From CAXRGH01 sp964230195 (GTDB lineage Bacteria; Pseudomonadota; Gammaproteobacteria; Enterobacterales; Alteromonadaceae): a stretch of 42,291 bases of DNA. Positions within the stretch are counted from its first letter, which is position 1. Every line of letters starts with the position of its first letter. The notes under the pieces were generated by a model. That model saw nothing but the letters and a program-made list of their open reading frames with translations, made no database searches and was not told the DNA's origin. Shown piece by piece: positions 34,804-42,291 of this stretch. The translations under genes were made by a program, and so were the position numbers. The stretch covers positions 1 to 42,291 of the forward strand of contig CAXRGH010000267.1 in the NCBI GenBank assembly GCA_964230195.1, in the 5' to 3' direction.

Positions 34804-35077
34804 TAATTGCCTCCCTATTGAAACTTTTTACCATCAACAATGACTACAAAGACACACAATAGCAATCAAGATGACAGTTCTTTACACTGCATGAGGTTTA
34901 CCCAGATTGTCAACAAGGATAAACTGACACAAAATTTATGTTATTAATACCAACGAAGTTTTTTAAAGATGGTTGCATTGACCGTTATCAAAGCCATGGT
35001 TGATAACACCAACCCGACATGAAGTGGTTCATTGAATAATGATAAGATGTCTATTCACATGGCAAGAGGGCCGTTTA

Positions 35078-37267
35078 ATGAGAAAACCGACGAGCTGGCT
35101 GTTAACGCTCATCATCCAATTACTATGGTTAACATCATACTCACAGGCAAATTCAGCATCGCCACAAGCCTGTGCCAGTTGCCACCAATCACAACATCAG
35201 GCGTGGTCTCAATCTGATCATGCCAAAGCAATGGCAAAAGCCTCACCCAGTAACGTGCTTGGTGATTTTACTCAACCTACATTGAAACATCATGGGCAAC
35301 ACGCCACCTTCAGGGAAAAAGATGGGCAATACTCAGTCACCATTGGCTATGATGATACCGAAACCACCTACAGCATTGACTATGTCTTTGGTCATTATCC
35401 GTTGCAGCAATACCTAGTGCAAACCGAAGCTGGCCGATACCACGTACTGCCTTTTGCATGGGATAGCCGTACCGCTGACGATGGCGGGCAACGCTGGTTT
35501 CATATTTACCCAGATGAGGAAATAAAACCAGCGGACAGATTACATTGGCGTCAACCCTTACAAAATTGGAATGGCATGTGTGCAGACTGCCATTCAGACG
35601 GTTTAAAACGACAATACAACGTGGCAACAGACACTTTTGACACCCAATGGGACAATATTAATGTTGGTTGCCAATCGTGCCATGGCACTATGGACAAACA
35701 TGCTGAAACCATGGAAAACCATACACCGGCCTCAAGTTCACCTGGGTTTACTGGGCAGTGGATCAGAAAACCAGATGAAGACATTGCCCAATGGATCGGA
35801 CCAGAGCGCGATAACACATTTATGGATACCTGCTTTGCGTGCCATTCCCTTCGCTCACCACTCACTGATGGTATGGATAATAACAGTCAGCAGCAAACCG
35901 CATTCTTGGACCAGTTCACTCCGACACTGTTAGCAAGTCCCTTGTACCATGCAGACGGTCAAATAAAAGAAGAAGTGTATGTTTATGGTTCATTCTTACA
36001 AAGCAAAATGTACGAAGCCGGTGTGAACTGTTTGGATTGCCATGACAAACACACCATGAAACTGAAGTTACCCCAGCAAGAAGTCTGTTTACAGTGTCAT
36101 AGCCCGTCTACCTATGATGTTAAAGCTCACCATGGTCATGAACCTGAGAGTGCCGGATCACAATGTGTGGATTGCCATATGCCCACCAATACGTATATGG
36201 TGGTGGACGATCGTCGAGATCACAGTTTCAAAATACCTAAACCGCATTTAAGTCAGGCCCTGGATTCTCCTAACGCCTGCACACAATGTCACCAAGACAA
36301 AGATAATCAATGGGCCGCTACCGCAATCAGTTCATGGCACGGTAAGCCAGATGCACCTAGTCAAGCTGAACAAACATTTTGGCAACTTCAAGTGAACGGC
36401 GGTGCCCCTTGGGTACAACATCTGGCATTAATTGAAGACACATCTCAATCAGCCATCGTTAGAGCGACAGCTATTGAATATCTCAGCCAAGTACCGGTCA
36501 CTGGTAATATACCCACGGTTCACTTTAAACAGTGGCTATCCCATGATGAACCCCTAATCAGACTTGCAGCCACACGTGTTGCCCAACACCTGCCGTTGAC
36601 GCAACGAGTTGAACTGCTTACGCCTTTATTGAAGGCTGACCATCTTGCTATCAAAACCGCCGCAGCTAATCAGTTACTCGGTGCTGAATTACCAAGTGAT
36701 GCGAAAGTTGACTTTAAGCGAGCCTATGAGGCACTTATTGAGAGCCATGAAACCAGCAGCTGGCGAGGAGAAGGTCGCCTCAATCACGGTATGCTGAGCA
36801 TGGCTAACGCCGACTATAAAACCGCAGAAGATAAATTTAAGTCAGCCATTTTTATTGATCCATATTTCACCGCAGCCTACATCAATTTAGCGGACTTATA
36901 CCGCAACAACGGGCATCCCGAGCAAGAACACAAGATCCTAATGCAAGGGTTGCAAGCATTACCGAAAGATCCACTATTGCACTACAGTCACGGTTTGTAC
37001 CTTGTCAGAGCCAAACAATATCAGGCGGCGATCAAGGCCTTTAAAGCAGCTGTTGGTATTGCACCTAATAACAGTCAATACGCCTATTTATATTGGTTAT
37101 CTATGGATAATATCGGACAAACGCGCCAAGCCCTGATGCAAATTAAGCAGTATTTGAAACGATATAACTACGATGTACAACTCGTTGAATTGGGCTTACA
37201 CTTTGCTCAAAAATCGAATGATGCCAATAGTTATCAATGGCTTATGCAATATTACCCTAGAGGTTAA
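35078..37267 (+). CDS. Octaheme c-type cytochrome with C-terminal TPR repeats
   Basis: This 729-aa exported protein has eight C-x-x-C-H haem motifs (first cysteines at residues 32, 168, 198, 252, 318, 337, 363 and 401). A repeat-rich part (about 430-560) looks HEAT-like, followed by TPR-like helical pairs (about 570-720, with Y-I-N-L-A-D-L-Y and A-I-K-A-F-K-A-A-V). The signal peptide is about 1-26. The ATG at 35078 is chosen because AGAGGG lies 7 bases upstream and it gives a clean leader; an ATG at 35039 would add 13 residues before it. It acts in the periplasm, presumably in electron transfer. Whether it works with the divergent DUF1800/DUF1501 pair is unknown. Confidence 0.9.
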   Translation: MRKPTSWLLTLIIQLLWLTSYSQANSASPQACASCHQSQHQAWSQSDHAKAMAKASPSNVLGDFTQPTLKHHGQHATFREKDGQYSVTIGYDDTETTYSIDYVFGHYPLQQYLVQTEAGRYHVLPFAWDSRTADDGGQRWFHIYPDEEIKPADRLHWRQPLQNWNGMCADCHSDGLKRQYNVATDTFDTQWDNINVGCQSCHGTMDKHAETMENHTPASSSPGFTGQWIRKPDEDIAQWIGPERDNTFMDTCFACHSLRSPLTDGMDNNSQQQTAFLDQFTPTLLASPLYHADGQIKEEVYVYGSFLQSKMYEAGVNCLDCHDKHTMKLKLPQQEVCLQCHSPSTYDVKAHHGHEPESAGSQCVDCHMPTNTYMVVDDRRDHSFKIPKPHLSQALDSPNACTQCHQDKDNQWAATAISSWHGKPDAPSQAEQTFWQLQVNGGAPWVQHLALIEDTSQSAIVRATAIEYLSQVPVTGNIPTVHFKQWLSHDEPLIRLAATRVAQHLPLTQRVELLTPLLKADHLAIKTAAANQLLGAELPSDAKVDFKRAYEALIESHETSSWRGEGRLNHGMLSMANADYKTAEDKFKSAIFIDPYFTAAYINLADLYRNNGHPEQEHKILMQGLQALPKDPLLHYSHGLYLVRAKQYQAAIKAFKAAVGIAPNNSQYAYLYWLSMDNIGQTRQALMQIKQYLKRYNYDVQLVELGLHFAQKSNDANSYQWLMQYYPRG

Positions 37268-37276
37268 GGAAAACAA

Positions 37277-38221
37277 ATGGCTGGTGCTAATCTTCTCACC
37301 CTGCTTGACGACATTGCAACACTACTCGACGATGTTGCCGTCTTATCAAAGGTCGCAATGAAAAAGACAACGGGAGTGCTAGCCGACGATCTTGCTCTCA
37401 ATGCTGAGCAAGTTTCTGGTGTCAAGGCTGAGCGAGAACTTCCGGTGATTTGGGCAGTCGCCAAAGGCTCTCTCCTCAACAAGTTATTTTTAGTACCCGG
37501 GGCCCTACTTATTAGCTGGCTTTATCCGCCACTCATCACCGTATTACTGATCATTGGTGGTGCATTCTTATGCTACGAGGGCGCCGAAAAACTGTTGCAT
37601 AAATTATCTCAAGATCCAGAGCAGCGAGAGCAACGATTAGAAGCACTAAAAGATGATGCTATTGACTTAGTCGCGCTTGAAAAAGAAAAAATCAAAGGTG
37701 CCATACGCACAGACTTTATTCTTTCAGCTGAAATTGTTGTGATTGTCTTGGGGACTTTACAAGCGGCTGATTTTACCACTCAGGTCATGGTACTAAGCGG
37801 ACTTGCGTTTGCGATCACAGTGGGTATCTATGGCTTTGTTGCCCTCATTGTTAAGCTTGACGACATGGGGTTGTTTCTTCTTCGGAAAGGATTCGCACTT
37901 TCCGCAGGCAGTCTCCTGCGCTCAACCTACCAATACCTCGGACGCGGGTTATTGATCCTCGCACCTAATTTGATGAAGCTGCTATCAATTTTTGGCACCC
38001 TAGCCATGTTTTTAGTTGGTGGTGGCATTCTGACACACAGCATTCCCGTGTTGCATGCCTTATCTCCTGTGTTGAACCAGTGGCTGGGATTTGAAGCTGA
38101 GCACTGGTTAAGTCAAGTGACAGCAATCACGGTTGACGGTGTGTTAGCGCTCGCTATCGGTGCTCTGCTTGTCATGCTGATAAGCGTAATCCCCAAAGGC
38201 AGAAAAAACACAGAAGCGTAA
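37277..38221 (+). CDS. yedI: DUF808 (YedI-like) inner-membrane protein
   Basis: This 314-aa membrane protein is of the DUF808 family. The N-terminal M-A-G-A-N-L-L-T-L-L-D-D-I-A and the K-V-A-M-K-K-T-T-G-V-L-A-D-D-L-A-L-N block are family hallmarks. Several membrane segments follow, as in E. coli YedI (about 305 aa). AAGGA upstream supports the start, 9 bases after the cytochrome. The function is not established. Confidence 0.9.
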   Translation: MAGANLLTLLDDIATLLDDVAVLSKVAMKKTTGVLADDLALNAEQVSGVKAERELPVIWAVAKGSLLNKLFLVPGALLISWLYPPLITVLLIIGGAFLCYEGAEKLLHKLSQDPEQREQRLEALKDDAIDLVALEKEKIKGAIRTDFILSAEIVVIVLGTLQAADFTTQVMVLSGLAFAITVGIYGFVALIVKLDDMGLFLLRKGFALSAGSLLRSTYQYLGRGLLILAPNLMKLLSIFGTLAMFLVGGGILTHSIPVLHALSPVLNQWLGFEAEHWLSQVTAITVDGVLALAIGALLVMLISVIPKGRKNTEA

Positions 38222-38265
38222 GCACAAGTTACGATTGTCTTCACCCTCTCGTTTTAAGGACAGAC

Positions 38266-40008
38266 ATGCAGATTAACCTACCAAAAACATCCATTATTAT
38301 TGGTATCTCATCACTTCAAGGTGTCATTCTGACTCTGCTCTACGCAAGCTTTGAGCAACAGGTATGGCCTTCTACTGATCCTGTTTGGTTTGTCGCTTTG
38401 ATTACCTTTTTTATTAGCGCTCCATCACTCACATTGCTCAGCATTACTGATGCTAATATTAAAAGCTCAGGTAAACTCATTATTCCATTTTCGTTACTAC
38501 TCGCATCCCTAGGCGCATATATTGGTTTGCAACAAACACCGACTGACTACGTGAGAAATGCCGGCCTCATTGGGATTTTCGTTTTCACTTCTCTTATTGC
38601 CTCCTTCAAAGCCCTGATGTACATCCAACAATACAGTAGCAAAGCAGCGATAAGCTACAGCCGTTTATTTAACCTGTCCTGGCGCAACTTTATTATTTTT
38701 GCTGAGTGCTCCGTGTTCGTTGGCGTGTTTTTCGGGATATTGCATCTCGGTGCAGCTCTGTTTTCTGTGATAGGGATAACCGTTTTTGAAACCTTGTTAG
38801 GTAAATATTGGTTTATTATTCCCGTGCTCAACATGGCACTTGGATTTTCCATTATTTTATTTAGACGAATTATCAATACAGCAGATGTGATCGCCATGAT
38901 CCTAAAGACATTAGTAAAATTCCTGCTACCTGCAATCACAATCGTCTCTATTGGTTTCCTTTGTACTCTGCCATTTACTGGACTCGATGCCTTATGGAAT
39001 ACCGGTTCTGGCAGTATTCTTGTTATGTGGCTTCAAGCGTTAACCTTATTTTTTGTCAATACTGTTTATCAAAATGAGACAACCGATCGCCCCTACCACT
39101 ACCTGATCCACAGGCTAATATTCGTTGGTGTTGCATTGCTCCCTATTTATAGTGTTATATCAGCACACGGTCTGTATCTGAGAATTGAGCAATATGGCTT
39201 AACAGAGGCTCGCTGTTGGGGTTTACTGGTTTGGTCGTTTCTCACCACTTTCTCAATAGGCTATCTTGTGGGTATTGTGCGCCGACGCGATAGATGGCTT
39301 GAAACCTTGAGTGTCGTCAATGTTGGAATGGGTATTGTTGTCATGATAGCCATGTTATTAGTGAACTCTCCCATCCTTGATTTTCAGCGTATATCCGCGA
39401 ATAGCCAATTAGCACGCCTTTTTGATGGCGAACTCAGCTATAACGACTTCAATTATAGCCAGTTTGGAAATACCTATGGCAGACATGGCTATCTAAAGCT
39501 CCAAGCTCTCAAATCAACTCTCGAGAATGAAGCGCCTGATAAGATCACTGTCATTAACAGGTTTTATGAATCTAGGCTCAGAAAAGCTGAAGACAAAGCC
39601 CCTTCGCAAGCCGAAAGTCAAGCGGACTTGGAAACGAAAATCACCTATTGGCCTAATAAATCTGCCTTTCCTGCTGAATTCATTGATGCAGTCACACAGG
39701 ATGCAACCTCCAGTCGTTTCAACCAATATCAGGGAAAATCGTTTTATCTTATTGCCTATGATCTTAATGGAGACATGGTGCCAGAGTTCGTGAGTATAGA
39801 GGAACGGAATCACTATACGTCAGCCTTTTTGTGGCAATTGAACGAAACTGAGTGGTCCAAAAACTACATGTCAGTACACAATCCAAGTGACAACAGTGTT
39901 TTAAAGCCTCTGCTCGAAAATAATCAGATTCAGTTGGTTGAACCCAAATGGAAACCATTTCAAATTGGTGACCTGATATTCACAGTTCCTGCAAAACACT
40001 CACAATGA
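38266..40008 (+). CDS. DUF4153-type multi-spanning membrane protein
   Basis: This 580-aa protein has about a dozen hydrophobic segments over the first 365 residues and a soluble C-terminal domain (about 370-580) predicted outside the membrane. The overall architecture and motifs such as L-S-W-R-N-F and N-T-V-Y-Q match DUF4153 proteins. AAGGA upstream supports the start. It lies 44 bases after the DUF808 gene and probably shares its transcript. The role is unknown. Confidence 0.8.
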   Translation: MQINLPKTSIIIGISSLQGVILTLLYASFEQQVWPSTDPVWFVALITFFISAPSLTLLSITDANIKSSGKLIIPFSLLLASLGAYIGLQQTPTDYVRNAGLIGIFVFTSLIASFKALMYIQQYSSKAAISYSRLFNLSWRNFIIFAECSVFVGVFFGILHLGAALFSVIGITVFETLLGKYWFIIPVLNMALGFSIILFRRIINTADVIAMILKTLVKFLLPAITIVSIGFLCTLPFTGLDALWNTGSGSILVMWLQALTLFFVNTVYQNETTDRPYHYLIHRLIFVGVALLPIYSVISAHGLYLRIEQYGLTEARCWGLLVWSFLTTFSIGYLVGIVRRRDRWLETLSVVNVGMGIVVMIAMLLVNSPILDFQRISANSQLARLFDGELSYNDFNYSQFGNTYGRHGYLKLQALKSTLENEAPDKITVINRFYESRLRKAEDKAPSQAESQADLETKITYWPNKSAFPAEFIDAVTQDATSSRFNQYQGKSFYLIAYDLNGDMVPEFVSIEERNHYTSAFLWQLNETEWSKNYMSVHNPSDNSVLKPLLENNQIQLVEPKWKPFQIGDLIFTVPAKHSQ

Positions 40009-40029
40009 AACCGTGAGGTTTACTGATTA

Positions 40030-40317
40030 TTAATGCTGATGTCGTAATCCCATTCTGCGACTTGATAGTACGCTGTTTGCTGGGCCAACGGTCTGAGTAT
40101 TGACTATGATGGGTTGATTGCGAGCCGCACTGTCGTTAGTGACATCAGTTGATGACGATTTACCATAGAGTTCGTCAACGCCTTCCCCTGTCACTACAGC
40201 AAACGGGTAGTAGAGCTGGCCCTTTAACTTTTCTTTTGCGGCTTTGCGTGCTCGCTTCAAACTTGTGTATTCAAATTGCTTTTGATATTGGCCATTGACC
40301 AGTGTAACTACAAACAT
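40030..40317 (-). CDS. Small protein of unknown function
   Basis: I do not recognise this 95-aa protein. The start at 40317 is chosen because GGAGGAG sits right before it; a longer in-frame start 15 codons upstream has no ribosome site. The N-terminal half is basic and helical (K-R-A-R-K-A-A-K-E-K-L-K). The C-terminal half is polar and probably disordered. It is expressed opposite to the DUF4153 gene, which ends 21 bases away. Confidence 0.6.
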   Translation of the reverse strand: MFVVTLVNGQYQKQFEYTSLKRARKAAKEKLKGQLYYPFAVVTGEGVDELYGKSSSTDVTNDSAARNQPIIVNTQTVGPANSVLSSRRMGLRHQH

Positions 40318-40417
40318 AACTCCTCCAAATTCGCGGAGAAGTATATTTGTAATATAAATCACATTAAATTATTTTTTATTTCTATAAGTATTGATTTTTA
40401 TACGCGTTTAATTCGTA

Positions 40418-41398
40418 TCACACATCATCATAGAAACAGCGTGTTTTATCACTCGATCGTTTGAAGCGCTTGTACTCCCATTGAAATTGTTCGGGGCAAA
40501 TTGAAATACAAGACTCGATAGAACGATTCATGGCTGTTAGTGATGTGACTTTATCGTCACTGTAGATGTCGGGATCGGGCGCAAGATAATGGGTAATAAA
40601 CCCATTATCGGTGCGTTCATTGAAAGCAAATACGATGGTACTCTCACAGCGTCGCAGCAAACTGTACACAAGTGTCATGGTGTAAGCTGAATGACCAAGA
40701 AACGGTACATGTTCTCCACTGCCGTCTGAAGGGCATTGATCGGGCATTATCCAAGTAATCCCTCCCCCATTGATAGCCTTTATCAACCGAATAAGACCAC
40801 GCCGCGAGATAGGGATTAATTCAGCGCCTTGCTGCTTGCGCACATTAAAAATGAATTCTTCCACAAACGCCTTTTTGAGGGGACGATACAATGCACTGAC
40901 CTGACCAAACCTCGGCAAGATATGGCTAAACAGTTCCCAATTACCCATATGAGGTGCCAACACAATCACTCCTTTGCCTTTGGCAACGGCTTCTTCCATG
41001 ATCGCCTGACCACGAGTTTCAATGATTTGCTTTTCAGCCCAGTGAGATGGTTTAGTATAAAGCTTACACATCTCAGCGAATAGATGTCCGAAATCTTGAA
41101 AGCTTCGTTTGGCAAAGGCCTCTTGTTCAGTTTTAGACAGTTGTGGATAACACCTCTCAACATTGCGTTTTGTCACCTTGACACCTTTTGTTCCAAGATG
41201 CCAAGTTAACGTTGTAAAGGCTGTGGATAATCTTTTAAGTACAGGGAACGGCAACAAAGCTAAGGCATGAAACAGTGCTAATGTGATGAATGCTTCAATC
41301 TTGTGTGACAAAGGAGAAGATGAGTGTTCCCGAATATGAGCCATAAATTTTGTGATTCTGTAAGCGCAAATAGACAATATCAATAACACCAAGAGCAT
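40418..41398 (-). CDS. LpxL/LpxM-family lipid A acyltransferase-like protein
   Basis: This 326-aa inner-membrane acyltransferase is of the lysophospholipid/lipid A late acyltransferase family. An N-terminal hydrophobic segment precedes the catalytic motif A-P-H-M-G-N-W-E (His and Glu in the H-x4-D/E arrangement) near residue 148. S-A-L-Y-R-P-L-K and P-D-Q follow, and the C-terminal Q-F-Q-W-E-Y-K-R-F-K is typical of the family. Start uncertain: ATG at 41398 or 41344, neither with a strong ribosome site. It lies downstream of tRNA-Phe and its terminator. The acyl chain it transfers cannot be told. Confidence 0.88.
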   Translation of the reverse strand: MLLVLLILSICAYRITKFMAHIREHSSSPLSHKIEAFITLALFHALALLPFPVLKRLSTAFTTLTWHLGTKGVKVTKRNVERCYPQLSKTEQEAFAKRSFQDFGHLFAEMCKLYTKPSHWAEKQIIETRGQAIMEEAVAKGKGVIVLAPHMGNWELFSHILPRFGQVSALYRPLKKAFVEEFIFNVRKQQGAELIPISRRGLIRLIKAINGGGITWIMPDQCPSDGSGEHVPFLGHSAYTMTLVYSLLRRCESTIVFAFNERTDNGFITHYLAPDPDIYSDDKVTSLTAMNRSIESCISICPEQFQWEYKRFKRSSDKTRCFYDDV

Positions 41399-41438
41399 AA
41401 CAGCAATTTGGCCAACTGTCTTTCTGAAGATAAAAGCA

Positions 41439-41467
41439 AAAAGCCCGTAACAAGGTTACGGGCTTTT
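41439..41467 (-). terminator. Terminator downstream of tRNA-Phe
   Basis: The strong stem AGCCCGTAAC / GTTACGGGCT (41442-41451 with 41455-41464) has an AAG loop. On the minus strand T-rich sequence follows. It lies 8 bases after the tRNA end. Confidence 0.85.
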
Positions 41468-41474
41468 CTAAATA

Positions 41475-41550
41475 TGGTGCCCAGAGGCGGGATCGAACCA
41501 CCGACACGAGGATTTTCAATCCTCTGCTCTACCAACTGAGCTATCTGGGC
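41475..41550 (-). tRNA. tRNA-Phe (anticodon GAA)
   Basis: This 76-nt tRNA has the CCA end encoded. The acceptor stem GCCCAGA / TCTGGGC, D-arm, anticodon stem GAGGA / TCCTC with loop TTGAAAA (anticodon at 41515-41517) and the T-arm GGTTCGATCC are all intact. Confidence 0.98.
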
Positions 41551-41697
41551 GTTGCATTGCGTTCATTGCTGACTGCGTTGCTGTGGGGCGTATTAAACGG
41601 ATTCTTGGGCTTGAAGTCAACAACTTTTTTCATTTTTTATCTTGAATGCACAAAGAACCACCAACACTGTACGATATACCATCATACTGAATGAATA

Positions 41698-41970
41698 CTA
41701 TTCACTAGGAGGTACGTAACCTTCTACTTCAACTCCTTTTCCTTCAAATAAAAATCCCACCATTTGCTCTTCTAAAAACTTCCTTGCAGACGGCTCCATC
41801 AAATTTAACTTGTGCTCGTTAATCAGCATCGTTTGTTTGCCTTGCCACAATTTCCATGCTTCTTTGGATATGCCATTGAAAATGCGCTGACCAATATCAC
41901 CTGGATAAAGTTGGAAATCGAGACATTCTGCCTCTTTCTTTAGATATTCGCAATTGACGAGTCTTGTCAT
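41698..41970 (-). CDS. yggX: Fe(2+)-trafficking protein YggX
   Basis: This 90-aa protein matches YggX, which protects iron-sulfur clusters from oxidative damage. Conserved parts are F-Q-L-Y-P-G, I-S-K-E-A-W-K-L-W, K-Q-T-M-L-I-N-E and F-L-F-E-G-K. The start at 41970 gives the family's length; a start seven codons upstream has no support. It follows mutY, the usual gammaproteobacterial order. The gap back to tRNA-Phe holds no gene. Confidence 0.96.
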   Translation of the reverse strand: MTRLVNCEYLKKEAECLDFQLYPGDIGQRIFNGISKEAWKLWQGKQTMLINEHKLNLMEPSARKFLEEQMVGFLFEGKGVEVEGYVPPSE

Positions 41971-42028
41971 AGGAGTTTCCTTTATTAACAAATGCGGTCG
42001 GCATCATATCACCGAACGGATACAAATG

Positions 42029-42291
42029 CTAAACCCGCGATAGCAGATTCAGTTGCAACTGTTCAATCAGTTTTTTAGCGGGAGCGGAGAGCCCCAGTTG
42101 AGGTGGCGTGAGCAAGTCATACCAAGTATCGCTGCTATCTTGCAACCGTCCCTCCGAGTTTGGTTTCACTAATATAAGCATCGGTTGTATATCTAAATGG
42201 AAATGGCTAAATGTATGCCTGAATTCATCGAGTTCAGTGACTTCTTGTCATACTAATCCATGATTTTGGCACCAAACATCAAGACTATCGC
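42029..42291 (-). pseudogene. mutY: 3' end of mutY (A/G-specific adenine glycosylase) with in-frame TGA
   Basis: Reading the minus strand, the frame ending in TAG at 42029-42031 encodes a MutY C-terminal domain, including F-R-H-T-F-S-H-F-H-L and W-Y-D-L-L-T-P-P, before L-S-A-P-A-K-K-L. The same frame is interrupted by TGA at 42248-42250, 72 codons before the normal end. Upstream of the TGA the reading continues to match (S-L-D-V-W-C-Q). Truncation would remove the F-S-H loop that recognises 8-oxoguanine. The gene extends beyond the window, so whether the rest is intact is not visible. A sequencing error is possible. Confidence 0.8.

Noticed and set aside
41475..41550. tRNA-Phe as an integration site for a genomic island
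   Set aside because: No integrase, no repeated tRNA end and no change in gene content typical of an island are visible next to it.
1..42291. CRISPR arrays, insertion sequences or prophage genes
   Set aside because: No regularly spaced repeats, transposase, integrase or phage structural genes were seen.

Overview
The window looks like chromosomal DNA of a marine gammaproteobacterium, probably of the Alteromonadales. This is inferred from the TonB-dependent receptor, lipoprotein glycosidases, several S1 sulfatases, and the housekeeping pieces at the right end (tRNA-Phe, yggX, mutY). No species can be named from the sequence alone.

Layout. (1) 1-1494: an exported S1 sulfatase open at the left edge. 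(2) 1726-7348 (minus): a tight sulfate-activation operon cysD-cysN-SLC13 transporter-cysC-DHH phosphoesterase. (3) 7551-12264 (minus): two GH29 lipoproteins flanking a GH117-like lipoprotein. (4) 12760-20535 (plus): an eight-gene sugar-acid operon. In order it encodes a zinc L-galactonate-type dehydrogenase, a lactonase, an aldo/keto reductase resembling plant L-galactose dehydrogenase, an altronate dehydratase-type enzyme, a UxuB-like reductase, a KDPG aldolase, a KDG kinase and a RhaM-type mutarotase. (5) 20747-32158: a GntR/FCD regulator with two winged-helix domains, a beta-helix lipoprotein, a small unknown exported protein, a TonB-dependent receptor, a third GH29 and a second sulfatase (S1_11-like). 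(6) 32333-34803 (minus): a DUF1501/DUF1800 pair. (7) 35078-40008 (plus): an octaheme-TPR cytochrome, a DUF808 protein and a DUF4153 protein. (8) 40030-42291 (minus): a small unknown, an LpxL-like acyltransferase, tRNA-Phe, yggX and the mutY 3' end, which carries an in-frame TGA.

How the genes fit together. The best reading is a utilisation locus for a sulfated alpha-L-galactose-containing red-algal galactan (porphyran or agaropectin type). Sulfatases remove sulfate, and GH29/GH117 (perhaps also the beta-helix protein) remove terminal alpha-L-sugars. The TonB-dependent receptor imports oligosaccharides. L-galactose is then oxidised via L-galactonolactone, L-galactonate, D-tagaturonate and D-altronate to KDG, KDPG, pyruvate and glyceraldehyde-3-phosphate. 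The KDG kinase and KDPG aldolase argue against L-fucose as the main substrate, because a 6-deoxy intermediate cannot be phosphorylated at C6. The sulfate operon next door may assimilate the released sulfate. TGTAAA/TTTACA repeats lie in front of several of these transcription units and could be a shared operator.
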